From Sulfuritalea sp. (GTDB lineage Bacteria; Pseudomonadota; Gammaproteobacteria; Burkholderiales; Rhodocyclaceae): a DNA stretch of 64,000 nucleotides. Below the pieces are notes generated by a model. The model made no database searches. It saw nothing but the letters and a program-made list of their open reading frames with translations, and was not told the origin of the DNA. Shown here one piece after another: positions 51,795-61,448 of the stretch. The position numbers and the translations under genes are program-made. The stretch spans positions 186,001 through 250,000 of the forward strand of contig JAMPYF010000002.1 of assembly GCA_023700805.1 (NCBI GenBank), in the 5' to 3' direction. How positions within the stretch are numbered: position 1 is the stretch's first letter; the number at the start of each line of letters is the position of its first letter.

Positions 51795-52529
51795 ATGAGC
51801 AAGATATTCGGTTTCGGCGAGACGGTGCCCGGCTACGAGGTGCCGGTGTTGAACGAGCGCGAGGTGCGGGCCGCCGCCGGCATCCTCCTGCTGTTCGCCA
51901 TGATGACGTTTGCCAATGCGTGGTTCCTGGGCAATTTCCGTCCGACCAGGGTTTTCGTGATCGCCTTCCTGATCGACTTCACGATCCGCATTTTCATCAA
52001 CCCGAAGTATTCGCCGAGCATGATCCTCGGCCGCTTCGCGGTACGCCATCAGGCGCCGGAATGGACCGGCGCGCCGCAGAAGCGCTTCGCCTGGGCGATC
52101 GGCTGGGGGCTGGCGCTGGCCATGCTCTGGCTGATCGTGATCAACAACGTGATCGGGCCGATCAACATGCTGGTCTGCGCCACCTGCCTGACGCTGATGT
52201 TCTTCGAAAGCGCCTTCGGCATCTGCATCGGCTGCAAGATCTACAACGCCATTTCGAGCCGGCGGGCGCAGCACTGCGCCGGCGGTGTCTGCGAGGTCTT
52301 CACGCCCCATGCCAGCCAGAAAGTTGGCGCTGGCGGCACGGCGATCGTGGTGATGTTTCTCGCGCTGATCGTGGTCGTCGCCCGCCAGGTCCTCCCCGCC
52401 ACCGACGCGGTGGCGGCGGTCGTGCCGATGGCCGCGGCATCGGGCGGCGACGACAGATGCACGCCGCCCGCCTTTGCGGTGGCCATGGGCCATGCCGAAA
52501 AGTGGAAGCTGCACAACAACTGCAAATGA
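51795..52529 (+). CDS. DUF4395-family membrane protein
   Basis: A 244-residue protein with about four helices (AAGILLLFAMMTFANAWFLG, VFVIAFLIDFTIRIFI, WAIGWGLALAMLWLIVINNV, and a C-terminal one) matching DUF4395. The motif FESAFGICIGCKIYN holds a Cys pair near the membrane. It often occurs with redox or rhodanese-type proteins. A copy of the dispersed 21-bp motif lies before the last helix (read KVGAGGTA). The C-terminal tail is periplasmic (about 40 residues). Function unknown. Confidence 0.8.
   Translation: MSKIFGFGETVPGYEVPVLNEREVRAAAGILLLFAMMTFANAWFLGNFRPTRVFVIAFLIDFTIRIFINPKYSPSMILGRFAVRHQAPEWTGAPQKRFAWAIGWGLALAMLWLIVINNVIGPINMLVCATCLTLMFFESAFGICIGCKIYNAISSRRAQHCAGGVCEVFTPHASQKVGAGGTAIVVMFLALIVVVARQVLPATDAVAAVVPMAAASGGDDRCTPPAFAVAMGHAEKWKLHNNCK
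52322..52342 (-). repeat. Dispersed 21-bp motif, copy 9 (inside the DUF4395 gene)
   Basis: Exact minus-strand match (first part GCCGTGCC). On the coding strand it reads KVGAGGT. Confidence 0.87.
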
Positions 52530-52643
52530 AAGGCCGCTGAAACGGGGCCCGTCCATGCAGCCCCTATCGACACAATCTGCGGCGTCGGCGAGCAGCAGAA
52601 CGCCCGCAAGCCGGCGCTGATGGCGCGCTATCATTTCCAGATC

Positions 52644-52664
52644 GCCGCATCATCAGCGCCAACT
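52644..52664 (+). repeat. Dispersed 21-bp motif, copy 10, degenerate
   Basis: First part GCCGCATC, core ATCAGCGCCAACT: three mismatches in all. It lies just upstream of the OsmC-family gene and close to its ribosome binding site. Confidence 0.7.
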
Positions 52665-52681
52665 CTTTACCGGAGATCGTC

Positions 52682-53134
52682 ATGAGCGACACCCAGCAGT
52701 TCAGCTTCAGCCTCGAACAGCAGGAAGACTTCGCCTTCCTGATCCGCTTCGACCAGGACATCCCGCCGCTCTTGACCGACGAGCCGCCGCCGCTGGGCAA
52801 GGACGCCGGGCCCAATCCCTCGCGCCTGCTCGCCGCCAGCGTCGCCAACTGCCTCTCGGCCAGCCTGCTGTTCGCGCTGCGCAAGTTCAAGAACAATCCC
52901 GGCCCGATCACCACGGTGGTCACCACGCACCTGGACCGCAACGAGGCCAAGCGCCTGCGCGTTGGCAGCGTCGACGTCGTGATCCAGGTCGATGCGCCGG
53001 CCGACAGCCTCGAACACCTCGATCGCGTGCTCGACCAGTTCGAGGATTTCTGCGTCGTCACCCAGAGCGTCAGGAGCGGCTTCCCGGTGAACGTCAGCGT
53101 GCGCGACGGCGCCGGCAAGGTGCTCAAGGGCTAG
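52682..53134 (+). CDS. OsmC-family protein
   Basis: A 150-residue OsmC-type protein (GKDAGPNPSRLLAASVANC with the first conserved Cys in VANCLSASLLFALRKF, and the second Cys in FEDFCVVTQSVRSGFPV). It should be a thiol-based peroxidase or a related enzyme. The ATG at 52682 is preceded by CGGAGAT. It is the second OsmC-type protein of the window (the other is at 12290). Confidence 0.9.
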   Translation: MSDTQQFSFSLEQQEDFAFLIRFDQDIPPLLTDEPPPLGKDAGPNPSRLLAASVANCLSASLLFALRKFKNNPGPITTVVTTHLDRNEAKRLRVGSVDVVIQVDAPADSLEHLDRVLDQFEDFCVVTQSVRSGFPVNVSVRDGAGKVLKG

Positions 53135-53135
53135 C

Positions 53136-53228
53136 TGTGGGGCGGACTTCAGTCCGCCAACGTAGGGCGGCCGACTGAAGTCGGCCCTACCAGGCCCATC
53201 CACCCCGGCCGGCTGAAGCCGGCCCCAC
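53136..53228. repeat. REP/BIME-like triple hairpin after the OsmC gene
   Basis: Three imperfect palindromes in a row: GGCGGACTTCAGTCCGCC, GGCCGACTGAAGTCGGCC and GGCCGGCTGAAGCCGGCC, each with a CTGAAG-like centre and separated by short spacers. The arrangement is that of a bacterial interspersed mosaic element. Confidence 0.8.
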
Positions 53229-53368
53229 GGCGGTCATCGCGCCCTGCGCCGCCGGCGGGGATTGATGCACAATGTCCGCATGAGGCCGGATCCCTTCCTT
53301 GCCGTTGCGCAACGCAGACCCGGGGCGGAATACGCAGCGCCGGTCTTTGGCCGGGGCGGGAGTCCCGC

Positions 53369-54562
53369 GTGAGCGCCGGTCCGCCGCCGGCATCGAAGAT
53401 TCCCCGCAGCATCTGGGCGCTCGGCTGCGTCAGCCTGCTGATGGATGTTTCCTCGGAGCTGATTCACAGCCTGCTGCCGGTGTTCATGTTCACCGCGCTG
53501 GGCATCTCGGCTTTCAGCATCGGCCTGATCGAGGGCGCGGCGGAAGCCACGGCGCTGGTCGTCAAGGTCTTCTCCGGCATGCTGTCCGACTGGTGGGGCA
53601 GGAGGAAGCCCCTGGCCCTGCTCGGCTACGGCCTCGGCGCGCTGTCCAAGCCGCTGTTCGCGCTGGCCGGCGGCGCCGGGCTGGTGGTCGCGGCGCGCCT
53701 GATCGACCGCGTCGGCAAGGGCATCCGCGGCGCGCCGCGCGATGCGCTGGTGGCCGACCTGGCGCCGCCCGAATTGCGCGGCGCGGCCTTCGGCCTGCGC
53801 CAGTCGCTCGACACCGTCGGCGCCTTCCTCGGCCCGCTCTTGGCGATGGGCCTGATGCTGCTGTGGGCGAACGACTTTCGCGCGGTGTTCTGGGTGGCGG
53901 TGATCCCGGCTGTGCTTTCCGTCGCGCTGCTGCTGTTCGGCGTGCAGGAGCCCGAGCGCAAGGCGCAGGGCCCGCGCCTGAATCCGATCCGGCGCGAGAA
54001 CCTGCGCCGGCTGCCGGGCGCCTACTGGTGGGTGGTGGCGATCGGCGCGATGTTCACCCTGGCGCGATTTTCGGAGGCCTTCCTGGTCCTGCGCGCCGCC
54101 GAGGGCGGATTGCCGTTGGCATTGACGCCGCTGGTGTTGATCGCGATGAACCTGGTTTATGCCGCCAGTGCCTATCCGCTGGGCCGGCTGGCGGATTCGA
54201 TGAGCCACGCCCGGCTGCTGGCGGCGGGGCTGCTGGTGCTGATCGCGGCCGATGCGGCGCTGGCCTGGGACGGCCACTGGAGCGCGGTGTGGCTGGGCGT
54301 GCTGCTCTGGGGCCTGCACATGGGCATGACGCAGGGGCTGCTGGCGGCGATGATCGCCGACACCGCGCCGGCCGATCTGCGCGGCACGGCCTTCGGCTTT
54401 TTCAACCTGGCGAGCGGCATCAGCATGCTGTTCGCCAGCGCGCTGGCCGGCCTGCTCTGGGACAGCCTCGGTGCGGCCTACACCTTCATCGGCGGCGGAC
54501 TGTTCGGCGCGGCGGCGCTGGCCGCCATCGTCCTGCGCGGCGCGCGGTCGGATACTGCGTAA
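53369..54562 (+). CDS. Major facilitator superfamily transporter
   Basis: A 397-residue MFS protein with twelve helices. The motif after helix 2 reads GMLSDWWGRRKPLALLGYGL, and the second half has YPLGRLADSMSHARLLAAGL. The GTG at 53369 follows a CGGGAG site. The LMDVSSELIHSLLPVFM start is typical of the predicted MFS group related to the YebQ/TolL type, but the substrate is unknown. Confidence 0.88.
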   Translation: MSAGPPPASKIPRSIWALGCVSLLMDVSSELIHSLLPVFMFTALGISAFSIGLIEGAAEATALVVKVFSGMLSDWWGRRKPLALLGYGLGALSKPLFALAGGAGLVVAARLIDRVGKGIRGAPRDALVADLAPPELRGAAFGLRQSLDTVGAFLGPLLAMGLMLLWANDFRAVFWVAVIPAVLSVALLLFGVQEPERKAQGPRLNPIRRENLRRLPGAYWWVVAIGAMFTLARFSEAFLVLRAAEGGLPLALTPLVLIAMNLVYAASAYPLGRLADSMSHARLLAAGLLVLIAADAALAWDGHWSAVWLGVLLWGLHMGMTQGLLAAMIADTAPADLRGTAFGFFNLASGISMLFASALAGLLWDSLGAAYTFIGGGLFGAAALAAIVLRGARSDTA

Positions 54563-54938
54563 AATGGGCAGTGATAATTCCATGTCTTTGGACCCGTAGT
54601 CTGGCAGTATCGATACCACTCCGCCGACGGCGGCCGCAAGCCGCAATGCTCCGGCCGCCGCGGCAAAAAAATACATCCCCGGCCAGGACCGGGGAGCACA
54701 GAAGGGCAGGCATTGAGCGCAATGCGCTGTATTCGACAATCGGCCGCATGCGGTGCCGTGTCCGGCCGTCCGCGGAGCACGGCGGGCGGTGCCGTGGGCG
54801 GGCCTGCGGATGGCGGGGAGGGCCAGTGAGCGCCCCGCACGGCCGCTCGAAGCGGCGCCAGGCATTGCACGGAGCCGCGCAGCGGCGAAGCATCGCCACC
54901 CCCTCGCTTGGCGAGGGGGCTGGGGGGAGGGCAGTCCA
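54563..54938. other. Spacer with several hairpins and the REP-like element
   Basis: No gene is seen. It holds GC-rich hairpins (for example CCCCGGCCAGGACCGGGG at about 54677) and, at its end, REP-like copy B. No clear promoter was found. Confidence 0.5.
54871..54930 (+). repeat. REP-like palindromic element, copy B (supplies the ribosome binding site of the GGDEF-EAL gene)
   Basis: Blocks GGAGCCGCG, CAGCGGC, CACCCCCTCGC and GCGAGGGGGCTGGGGGGAGG are in the same order as in copy A at 16078-16138 (minus strand). Its end GGGGGGAGG lies nine bases before the GTG start at 54939. Confidence 0.7.
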
Positions 54939-57900
54939 GTGAACTTCCGCTGGAGCGGCCTGCAGCATATTCGCATCGGCACCCGTGTCGGACTTGCGCT
55001 GGCCTTGCCCATCCTCGGGGTGCTGATCCTGTCGGTCTGGATCCTCACGGTGTATTTCCGCATCGCCAACGACATGCGGGATTTGCGCAGCATCGCGGAA
55101 CTGGCGCCGAAGCTGGGCGACCTGGTGCACGCCATACAGAAGGAACGCGGCATCGGCGCCAGTACCATCGGCGCCGCGGGCGCCGAACTGATGGCGGCGC
55201 TGCCGGCGCGGCAGGCCGAGACCGACCAAAAGCGCGCGGCGCTCGCCGCCGCCCTGGTGTATTCCGATGCCTCGCGTTTCGACCAGCCGCTGAGCGCGCG
55301 GATTGCCGACGCGATGCGCGCGGTGGACCAGGTCGATGCCTGGCGCAGCGCCCTGGCCGAGCGCCGCATGGCGGCCGCCGAGCTGGCCCGGCTGTATGGC
55401 GACGCGGTGATCCGCCTGATCGGCATCGTCGAGGAAATCCTGGTGCTCAGCACGCAGGCGGAACTGACGCGTTCGATCTATGCCTACCTGCAGCTGCTGC
55501 AGGCCAAGGAAAGTGCCGGGCTGGAACGGGCGATCGGCGCCGCCGGACTGGCGGCGGGCCAGTTCGACATTGCCAGCCAGACGCGCCTGACCGAACTGAT
55601 CGATCGCCAGCGCCTGTATCTCGACCAGTTCCGCTACTACGCGACGCCCGGGCAGATCGCGCTGCTCGACCATTCGCTCGAAGGCATCGGCGCCATGGGC
55701 CTCGGGCGCATGCGGCTGAGCATCGGCCACAGCGGCAGCCAGCGCCTGGGCGGCGAGATCCGCGTCGCGGACTGGCTGGACACGGCCACGCGGCGCATCG
55801 ATCAGATGAAAGTGGTCGAGGACAGCCTGGCCGCCGACCTGATTGCACAGGCCCGGCGCGCCGAGGAGGATGCCTGGCGCACCGCGAAGCTGCTGACCCT
55901 GCTCGCCGCGATCCTGCTGGTCCTGGCCGCCGCGGTCGCCACGGCCCTGGCGCGCGGCATCATCCGGCCCATGGTGAGGATGAGCGGCGCCATGACCAAG
56001 CTCGCGGCGCGCGACGAAACCGTCGAAATCACGGCCAGGGAAGGCCGGCGCGGCGACGAGATCGGCGACATGGCGCGCGCCATGATCGTGTTCCGCGAAA
56101 ACCTGGTGCGCGTGGCCCAGGCCGAGGAGCGGCTGAAGAACGAGGCCATCCTGCGCCTGCACCACCAGGCGCTGGCCTCGATCTCGCAGGGCGTCATCAT
56201 CACCGACGCCGACCGCCGCATCACCTACGCCAACGCGGCCTTCCAGCGCATCACCGGTTATTCGGAGGCCGAGATACTCGGCCTCACCCCGGCCTTCCTG
56301 CACAACCTGAAGGCCGACGAGGACATCCTCGGCCAGCTGGCGGCCGCGCTCGCGGCGGGCAGCTGCTTCGCCGGCCACCTGATGAACTTCCGGAAGGACG
56401 GCACGCCGTTCTGGAGTGACCTCTCGGTGACCCCGGTGGTGGACAAGCAGGGCCGCACCACGCACTTCGTCGGCATCACCCGCGACATCACCGAAAGCCG
56501 CCAGATGCAGCAGGAGTTGCGCATCGCGGCGACCGCCTTCGAGTCGCTCCACGGCATCATCGTCACCGACGCCAACGGCATTATCCTGAGGGTCAACCAG
56601 GCCTTCACCGAACTGACCGGCTACAGCGCCGAGGAGGTGGTGGGGCAGACGCCTTCCATGCTCAAGTCGGGCCGCCACGACGCCGAGTTCTACGCCGACA
56701 TGTGGCGCCAGCTGAAAGCCACCGGCGCCTGGTTCGGCGAGATATGGGACAGGCGCAAGAACGGCGAGGTGTTTCCCAAGTGGCAGACCATTTCCGCCGT
56801 GCGCGGCGTCGACGGCCAGATCAGCCACTATGTCGCGGCCTTCTCCGACATCAGCGAGAGCAAGGCGGCAGAAGACGAAATCCGCAACCTGGCCTTCTTC
56901 GATCCGCTGACCCGTCTGCCCAACCGCCGGCTGCTGCTCGACCGCCTGCAGCATGCGCTGGCGACCAGCGCGCGCAACCGGCGCCGCGGCGTGCTGCTGT
57001 TCATCGACCTGGACAATTTCAAGCACTTGAACGACAGCCTCGGCCATGACAAGGGCGACCTGCTGCTGCAGCAGGTGGCGGCGCGCCTTTCCGAATGCGT
57101 GAGGGAAGGCGACACCGTGGCGCGCCTCGGCGGCGACGAATTCGTGCTGATGCTGGAAGACCTCAGCGAAAACACCGCCGAAGCGGCGACCCAGGCCGAA
57201 ATCGTCGGCGAAAAAATCGTCGAGGCGCTCAACCGGCCCTATCTGCTGGGCGCCCGCGAATATCACTGCACGCCGAGCATCGGCCTGACGCTCTACTCCG
57301 GCCATGATGCGAGCATCGACGAGCTGTTGCAGCAGGCCGACCTGGCGATGTACCGGGCCAAGGCCGCGGGCCGCAACACGCTGCGCTTCTTCGAGCCCGA
57401 CATGCAGGTCGCGGTAACCGCGCGTTCGACGCTGGAAGCGGATCTGCGCAGGGGGCTGCAGGAGCGCCAGTTCCTGCTTTTCTATCAGCCCCAGGTCGGC
57501 GCACAGGGCCAGCTGACCGGCGTCGAGGCCCTGGTGCGCTGGAACCATCCGCAGCACGGCATGATCGCTCCGAACGAGTTCATTCCGCTGGCCGAGGAAA
57601 CCGGGCTGATCCTGCCGCTCGGCCAATGGGTGCTCGAAACCGCCTGCGCCCATCTCGCGGCCTGGCGCCACGATCCGGCGCGCGCGCAGCTGACCATGGC
57701 CGTCAATGTCAGCGCGCGCCAGTTTCGCCATCCGGGCTTCGTCGACCAGGTGCTGGCGATACTCGTCCAGTCCGGCGCCAACCCCGACCGGCTGAAACTG
57801 GAACTGACCGAGAGCCTGTTCCTCGACGACGTCGAGGACACCATCGTCAAGATGACTGCCCTCAAGGATGCGGGCGTGCGCTTCTCGCTCGACGATTTCG

Positions 57901-58175
57901 GCACCGGCTATTCCTCGCTGGCCTACCTTAAGCGCCTGCCGCTGGACCAGCTGAAGATCGACCGCTCCTTCATCCGCGACGTGCTGTCCGACGCCAACGA
58001 TGCCGCGATCGCCCGCACCATCGTCACGCTGGCCCACAGCATGGGCCTGACGGTGATCGCCGAAGGGGTCGAGACCGAAGCCCAGCGCGAATTCCTCGCC
58101 AGCAACCACTGCCACGCCTTCCAGGGCTTCCTGTTCGGCAAGGCCGTGCCGCCCGACCAGATACCTTATTCCTGA
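54939..58175 (+). CDS. NIT-HAMP-PAS-PAS-GGDEF-EAL cyclic-di-GMP protein
   Basis: A 1078-residue sensor. N-terminal helix, then a periplasmic NIT-type (nitrate/nitrite sensing) region with KERGIGASTIGAAGAELMA near residue 68, a second helix (about 320-345), HAMP, two PAS domains (about 405-520, 525-650), a GGDEF domain with RLGGDEFVLML (about 731) and an EAL domain with GVEALVRW (about 862) and DDFGTGYSS. Both catalytic motifs are intact, so it may make or break cyclic-di-GMP. The GTG at 54939 follows GGGGGGAGG. Confidence 0.92.
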   Translation: MNFRWSGLQHIRIGTRVGLALALPILGVLILSVWILTVYFRIANDMRDLRSIAELAPKLGDLVHAIQKERGIGASTIGAAGAELMAALPARQAETDQKRAALAAALVYSDASRFDQPLSARIADAMRAVDQVDAWRSALAERRMAAAELARLYGDAVIRLIGIVEEILVLSTQAELTRSIYAYLQLLQAKESAGLERAIGAAGLAAGQFDIASQTRLTELIDRQRLYLDQFRYYATPGQIALLDHSLEGIGAMGLGRMRLSIGHSGSQRLGGEIRVADWLDTATRRIDQMKVVEDSLAADLIAQARRAEEDAWRTAKLLTLLAAILLVLAAAVATALARGIIRPMVRMSGAMTKLAARDETVEITAREGRRGDEIGDMARAMIVFRENLVRVAQAEERLKNEAILRLHHQALASISQGVIITDADRRITYANAAFQRITGYSEAEILGLTPAFLHNLKADEDILGQLAAALAAGSCFAGHLMNFRKDGTPFWSDLSVTPVVDKQGRTTHFVGITRDITESRQMQQELRIAATAFESLHGIIVTDANGIILRVNQAFTELTGYSAEEVVGQTPSMLKSGRHDAEFYADMWRQLKATGAWFGEIWDRRKNGEVFPKWQTISAVRGVDGQISHYVAAFSDISESKAAEDEIRNLAFFDPLTRLPNRRLLLDRLQHALATSARNRRRGVLLFIDLDNFKHLNDSLGHDKGDLLLQQVAARLSECVREGDTVARLGGDEFVLMLEDLSENTAEAATQAEIVGEKIVEALNRPYLLGAREYHCTPSIGLTLYSGHDASIDELLQQADLAMYRAKAAGRNTLRFFEPDMQVAVTARSTLEADLRRGLQERQFLLFYQPQVGAQGQLTGVEALVRWNHPQHGMIAPNEFIPLAEETGLILPLGQWVLETACAHLAAWRHDPARAQLTMAVNVSARQFRHPGFVDQVLAILVQSGANPDRLKLELTESLFLDDVEDTIVKMTALKDAGVRFSLDDFGTGYSSLAYLKRLPLDQLKIDRSFIRDVLSDANDAAIARTIVTLAHSMGLTVIAEGVETEAQREFLASNHCHAFQGFLFGKAVPPDQIPYS

Positions 58176-58252
58176 CGCGCGGTGGACGGCGGATTTAGTG
58201 ATATTTTCCGCCGCGCCCCGGAACCCCCATCCCGAAACAGGAACAAACCCCC

Positions 58253-61000
58253 ATGCGCACCGAAACTCCCCACGCCATCTACCTCAAGGACTATGCCGCG
58301 CCGGCCTGGCTGATCGACCGCGTCGACCTGCATGTCGCGATCCGCGACGGCCATGCCGAAGTGCGCAGCAAGCTGGCCTGCCGGCGCAATCCCGCCGTAG
58401 CCGACGCGGGCGCCGATCTGGTGCTCAACGGCGAGGAACTGGCGCTGCAGGAAGTCGGCATCGGCTCGCCTTGCGTACCTGGGACTCCGCTGCGCGGGCA
58501 ACTAACGGCGCTGGCGCCCTCGCGCTACAGCCTGGAAGATGACCGTCTGACCATTCGCGGCGTCGAGGGGGCCGCGCTGCCCGACAGCTTCACGCTGGAA
58601 ACCCTGGTGCGCATCGAACCCGACAACAATACCCAGCTCTCCGGCCTTTACCGCTCCAAGGACGGCTACTTCACGCAGTGCGAGGCGCAGGGCTTTCGCC
58701 GCATCACTTTCTTTCCCGACCGGCCCGACGTGATGGCGCGTTTCACCTGCACCATCGAGGCCGACCGCGAGCGCTTCCCGCAACTGCTGTCCAACGGCAA
58801 CCTGGTCGCCAGCGGCGAAGCTGCGGGCGACGACAGCCGCCACTGGGCGCGCTGGGAAGATCCCTACGCCAAGCCGGCCTATCTGTTCGCCCTGGTCGCC
58901 GCCCGGCTCGACGTGCGCGAGGACCTCTTCCTCACCAAATCCGGCCGCGCGGTGCGCCTTGCGGTCTATGTCGAACCCGGCAAGCTCGACCAGTGCGGCC
59001 ACGCCCTGGCCGCGCTGAAGAAGGCCATGGCCTGGGACGAGCGGCGCTTCGGCCTGGAGATGGATCTCGACCACTACATGATCGTCGCGGTGGGCGACTT
59101 CAACATGGGCGCGATGGAGAACAAGGGCCTCAACATCTTCAACACCAAGTACGTGCTGGCGCGCCCGGATACCGCCACCGACGCCGATTACCAGGGCATC
59201 GACCGCGTCGTCGCCCACGAGTATTTCCACAACTGGACCGGCAACCGCGTCACCTGCCGCGACTGGTTCCAGCTCTCGCTGAAAGAAGGCCTCACGGTCT
59301 TCCGCGACCAGGAGTTCGGCGCCGACGTGCATTCGCGCGCCGTGACCCGCATCCAGGAAGTGCGCCAGTTGCGCGTCGCCCAGTTCCCCGAGGACGCCGG
59401 CCCGATGGCGCATCCGATCCGCCCCGCGTCCTACGCCGAGATCAACAATTTCTACACCGCCACGGTCTATGAAAAGGGCGCCGAGGTGGTGCGCATGATC
59501 CATACCCTGATCGGCCGCGGGGCCTTCCGCCGCGGCATGGATCTCTACTTCCAGCGTCACGACGGCCAGGCCGTGACCTGCGAGGACTTCGTCGCCGCGA
59601 TGCAGGATGCATCGCAGCTCGACCTCACGCAGTTCCGCCGCTGGTACGCGCGTGCCGGCACGCCGCGGCTGCAGGCTTGCGGCACTTACGACGCGGCGGC
59701 CAAACGCTACACGCTGACGCTGACGCAAAGCCTCGCGCCCACCGCCTACGAGCAGAAACTGCAGGAGGCCGGTCTCGCCGTCGAGGACGGCCCGCTGCAC
59801 ATCCCGGTCGCCGTCGGCCTGGTGCTGCCCGACGGCAGCGATGCGCTGGCCGGCGCTACCCATGTGCTGTCATTGACCGAGGCCAGGCAAAGCTTCGTCT
59901 TCGAGGACATTCCCGAGCCGCCCGTGGCATCGCTGCTGCGCGACTACTCGGCGCCGGTGCATCTCGACTTCGAGCAAAGCGACGCCGAACTGGCCCACCT
60001 GATGGCGCACGATTCCGATGCCTTCAACCGCTGGGAAGCCGGCCAGCGACTCGCCACGCGCGTGCTGCTGGCCGGCATCGCCGCCGGCGGCCGCGGCACG
60101 GCGTGGATACCCGAGGCCTTCGTCGCCGCCGTGGACCGCGTGCTCGACGCCGGCCTGGGTCTGGGGAAACACCAGGATGCCGCGCTCGCCGCCGAGGCCC
60201 TGGTGCTGCCCGCCGAACAGGTGCTGGCCGAGGAAGTCGCCGGCCGCGGCCAGTTCATCGATCCCGACGCCATCCACCTCGCCCGCCTCGAACTGCGCCG
60301 CCATCTCGCGATGCGGCTGCGCGACAAGTTCGAGGCCGTGTGGCAGGCGTTGGCGCAATTGCTGGCCGAGGCCGCCTACGCCCCCGACGGCGTCCAGGTC
60401 GGCCGCCGTGCGCTGCGCAATCTGGTTCTCGGCTATCTCGCCGAAAGCCCGGAGGCCTACCTGCGGGCCGCCGTGGTGCCGCGGCTGGTGGCGCAGTGCG
60501 CCGGCGCCGGCAACATGACCGACGTCATCGCCGCGCTGGGCACCCTGGCCAACCTCGATCTGCCCGAGCGCGACATGGCGCTGGCGGCCTTCTACGACAA
60601 ATGGAAGGGCGAGGCCCTGGTGGTCGACAAGTGGCTGCAGGTGCACGCCACCTCGCGCCTGCCCGGCACCGCGGCGCGCGTGCGCGAACTGATGCAGCAC
60701 CCGGCTTTCGACATCAGGAATCCGAACAAGGTGTATGCGCTGCTGCGCGCCTTCTGCGCCGCCAATCCGCGCCAGTTCCATGCCGCCGACGGTTCCGGCT
60801 ACCGGCTGGCGGCCGATGCGATCGTCGAGTTGCAGGTCATCAACCCGCAGGTCGCCGCGCGCATCGCCCGCGCCTTCGACCGCTGGCGCCAGTTCGACGC
60901 CGAACGGCAGGCCCATGCGCGTGCCGCGCTGGAACGCATCCAGGCCTGCGCCGACCTGGCGCGGGACGTCGCCGAGGTGGTCGGCAACGCGCTGAAGTAA
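58253..61000 (+). CDS. pepN: Aminopeptidase N (PepN)
   Basis: A 915-residue M1-family zinc aminopeptidase that removes N-terminal residues from peptides. The substrate motif GAMENKGLN is near residue 287, and the zinc motif HEYFHNWTGN with its distant Glu (SLKEGLTVFRDQEF) near residues 321-346. The four-domain layout of the enterobacterial type is present. Slightly longer than the 870 residues of E. coli PepN. Stand-alone gene, 77 bases after the GGDEF-EAL gene. Confidence 0.96.
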   Translation: MRTETPHAIYLKDYAAPAWLIDRVDLHVAIRDGHAEVRSKLACRRNPAVADAGADLVLNGEELALQEVGIGSPCVPGTPLRGQLTALAPSRYSLEDDRLTIRGVEGAALPDSFTLETLVRIEPDNNTQLSGLYRSKDGYFTQCEAQGFRRITFFPDRPDVMARFTCTIEADRERFPQLLSNGNLVASGEAAGDDSRHWARWEDPYAKPAYLFALVAARLDVREDLFLTKSGRAVRLAVYVEPGKLDQCGHALAALKKAMAWDERRFGLEMDLDHYMIVAVGDFNMGAMENKGLNIFNTKYVLARPDTATDADYQGIDRVVAHEYFHNWTGNRVTCRDWFQLSLKEGLTVFRDQEFGADVHSRAVTRIQEVRQLRVAQFPEDAGPMAHPIRPASYAEINNFYTATVYEKGAEVVRMIHTLIGRGAFRRGMDLYFQRHDGQAVTCEDFVAAMQDASQLDLTQFRRWYARAGTPRLQACGTYDAAAKRYTLTLTQSLAPTAYEQKLQEAGLAVEDGPLHIPVAVGLVLPDGSDALAGATHVLSLTEARQSFVFEDIPEPPVASLLRDYSAPVHLDFEQSDAELAHLMAHDSDAFNRWEAGQRLATRVLLAGIAAGGRGTAWIPEAFVAAVDRVLDAGLGLGKHQDAALAAEALVLPAEQVLAEEVAGRGQFIDPDAIHLARLELRRHLAMRLRDKFEAVWQALAQLLAEAAYAPDGVQVGRRALRNLVLGYLAESPEAYLRAAVVPRLVAQCAGAGNMTDVIAALGTLANLDLPERDMALAAFYDKWKGEALVVDKWLQVHATSRLPGTAARVRELMQHPAFDIRNPNKVYALLRAFCAANPRQFHAADGSGYRLAADAIVELQVINPQVAARIARAFDRWRQFDAERQAHARAALERIQACADLARDVAEVVGNALK

Positions 61001-61015
61001 GCCCGGCGGGCCGCC

Positions 61016-61417
61016 TCAGTGGGCCAGCGGCGTCTGCTCGGCGACGGCCTGGCGGTGCCAGTCGGCGACTTCGCCGACGGCATTTTCCAGGGCCATGCCG
61101 GCCTCGATGCGATCCATGATCTGGCGCTGCAGGATCGCGCCGAGCATCTCGACATTGGCGCTCATGACCGGCGCCAGTTCGCGCAGGAACTGCACCGTCG
61201 GCGGATCGTAGGCATAGGCCGTCAGATGCGCCTCCAGATCCTTGCTGGTGGCCAGCGCGTAGCAGAGGTCGTAGAGCAGGTGGAAGCTGCGGATGAACAC
61301 CCCGGCGTCGCCGGCGACGTTTTGCCGCACCTCCGCGGCGAGGCCCTGGCGAAAGTCGGCGAGGCTGTAGCCGATCTGGCCCTTGACCACTTGCTGCGGC
61401 GTGAATTCCCATTCCAT
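61016..61417 (-). CDS. Uncharacterised helical protein of the tail cluster
   Basis: A 133-residue protein with predicted helices (VVKGQIGYSLADFRQGLAAE, FHLLYDLCYALATSKDLEAH), starting MEWEFTPQQ after an AGGAGAA site. No family is recognised. It lies 31 bases after the polyferredoxin gene and on the same strand, so it is probably the last gene of that operon. The function is unknown. Confidence 0.65.
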   Translation of the reverse strand: MEWEFTPQQVVKGQIGYSLADFRQGLAAEVRQNVAGDAGVFIRSFHLLYDLCYALATSKDLEAHLTAYAYDPPTVQFLRELAPVMSANVEMLGAILQRQIMDRIEAGMALENAVGEVADWHRQAVAEQTPLAH

Positions 61418-61448
61418 GTGCGGTTCTCCTTGTGTTGCGGGTCGGGTT

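Noticed and set aside
54486..58115. 1209-codon minus-strand frame opposite the GGDEF-EAL gene
   Set aside because: Antisense shadow; the plus-strand gene has all domain motifs intact.
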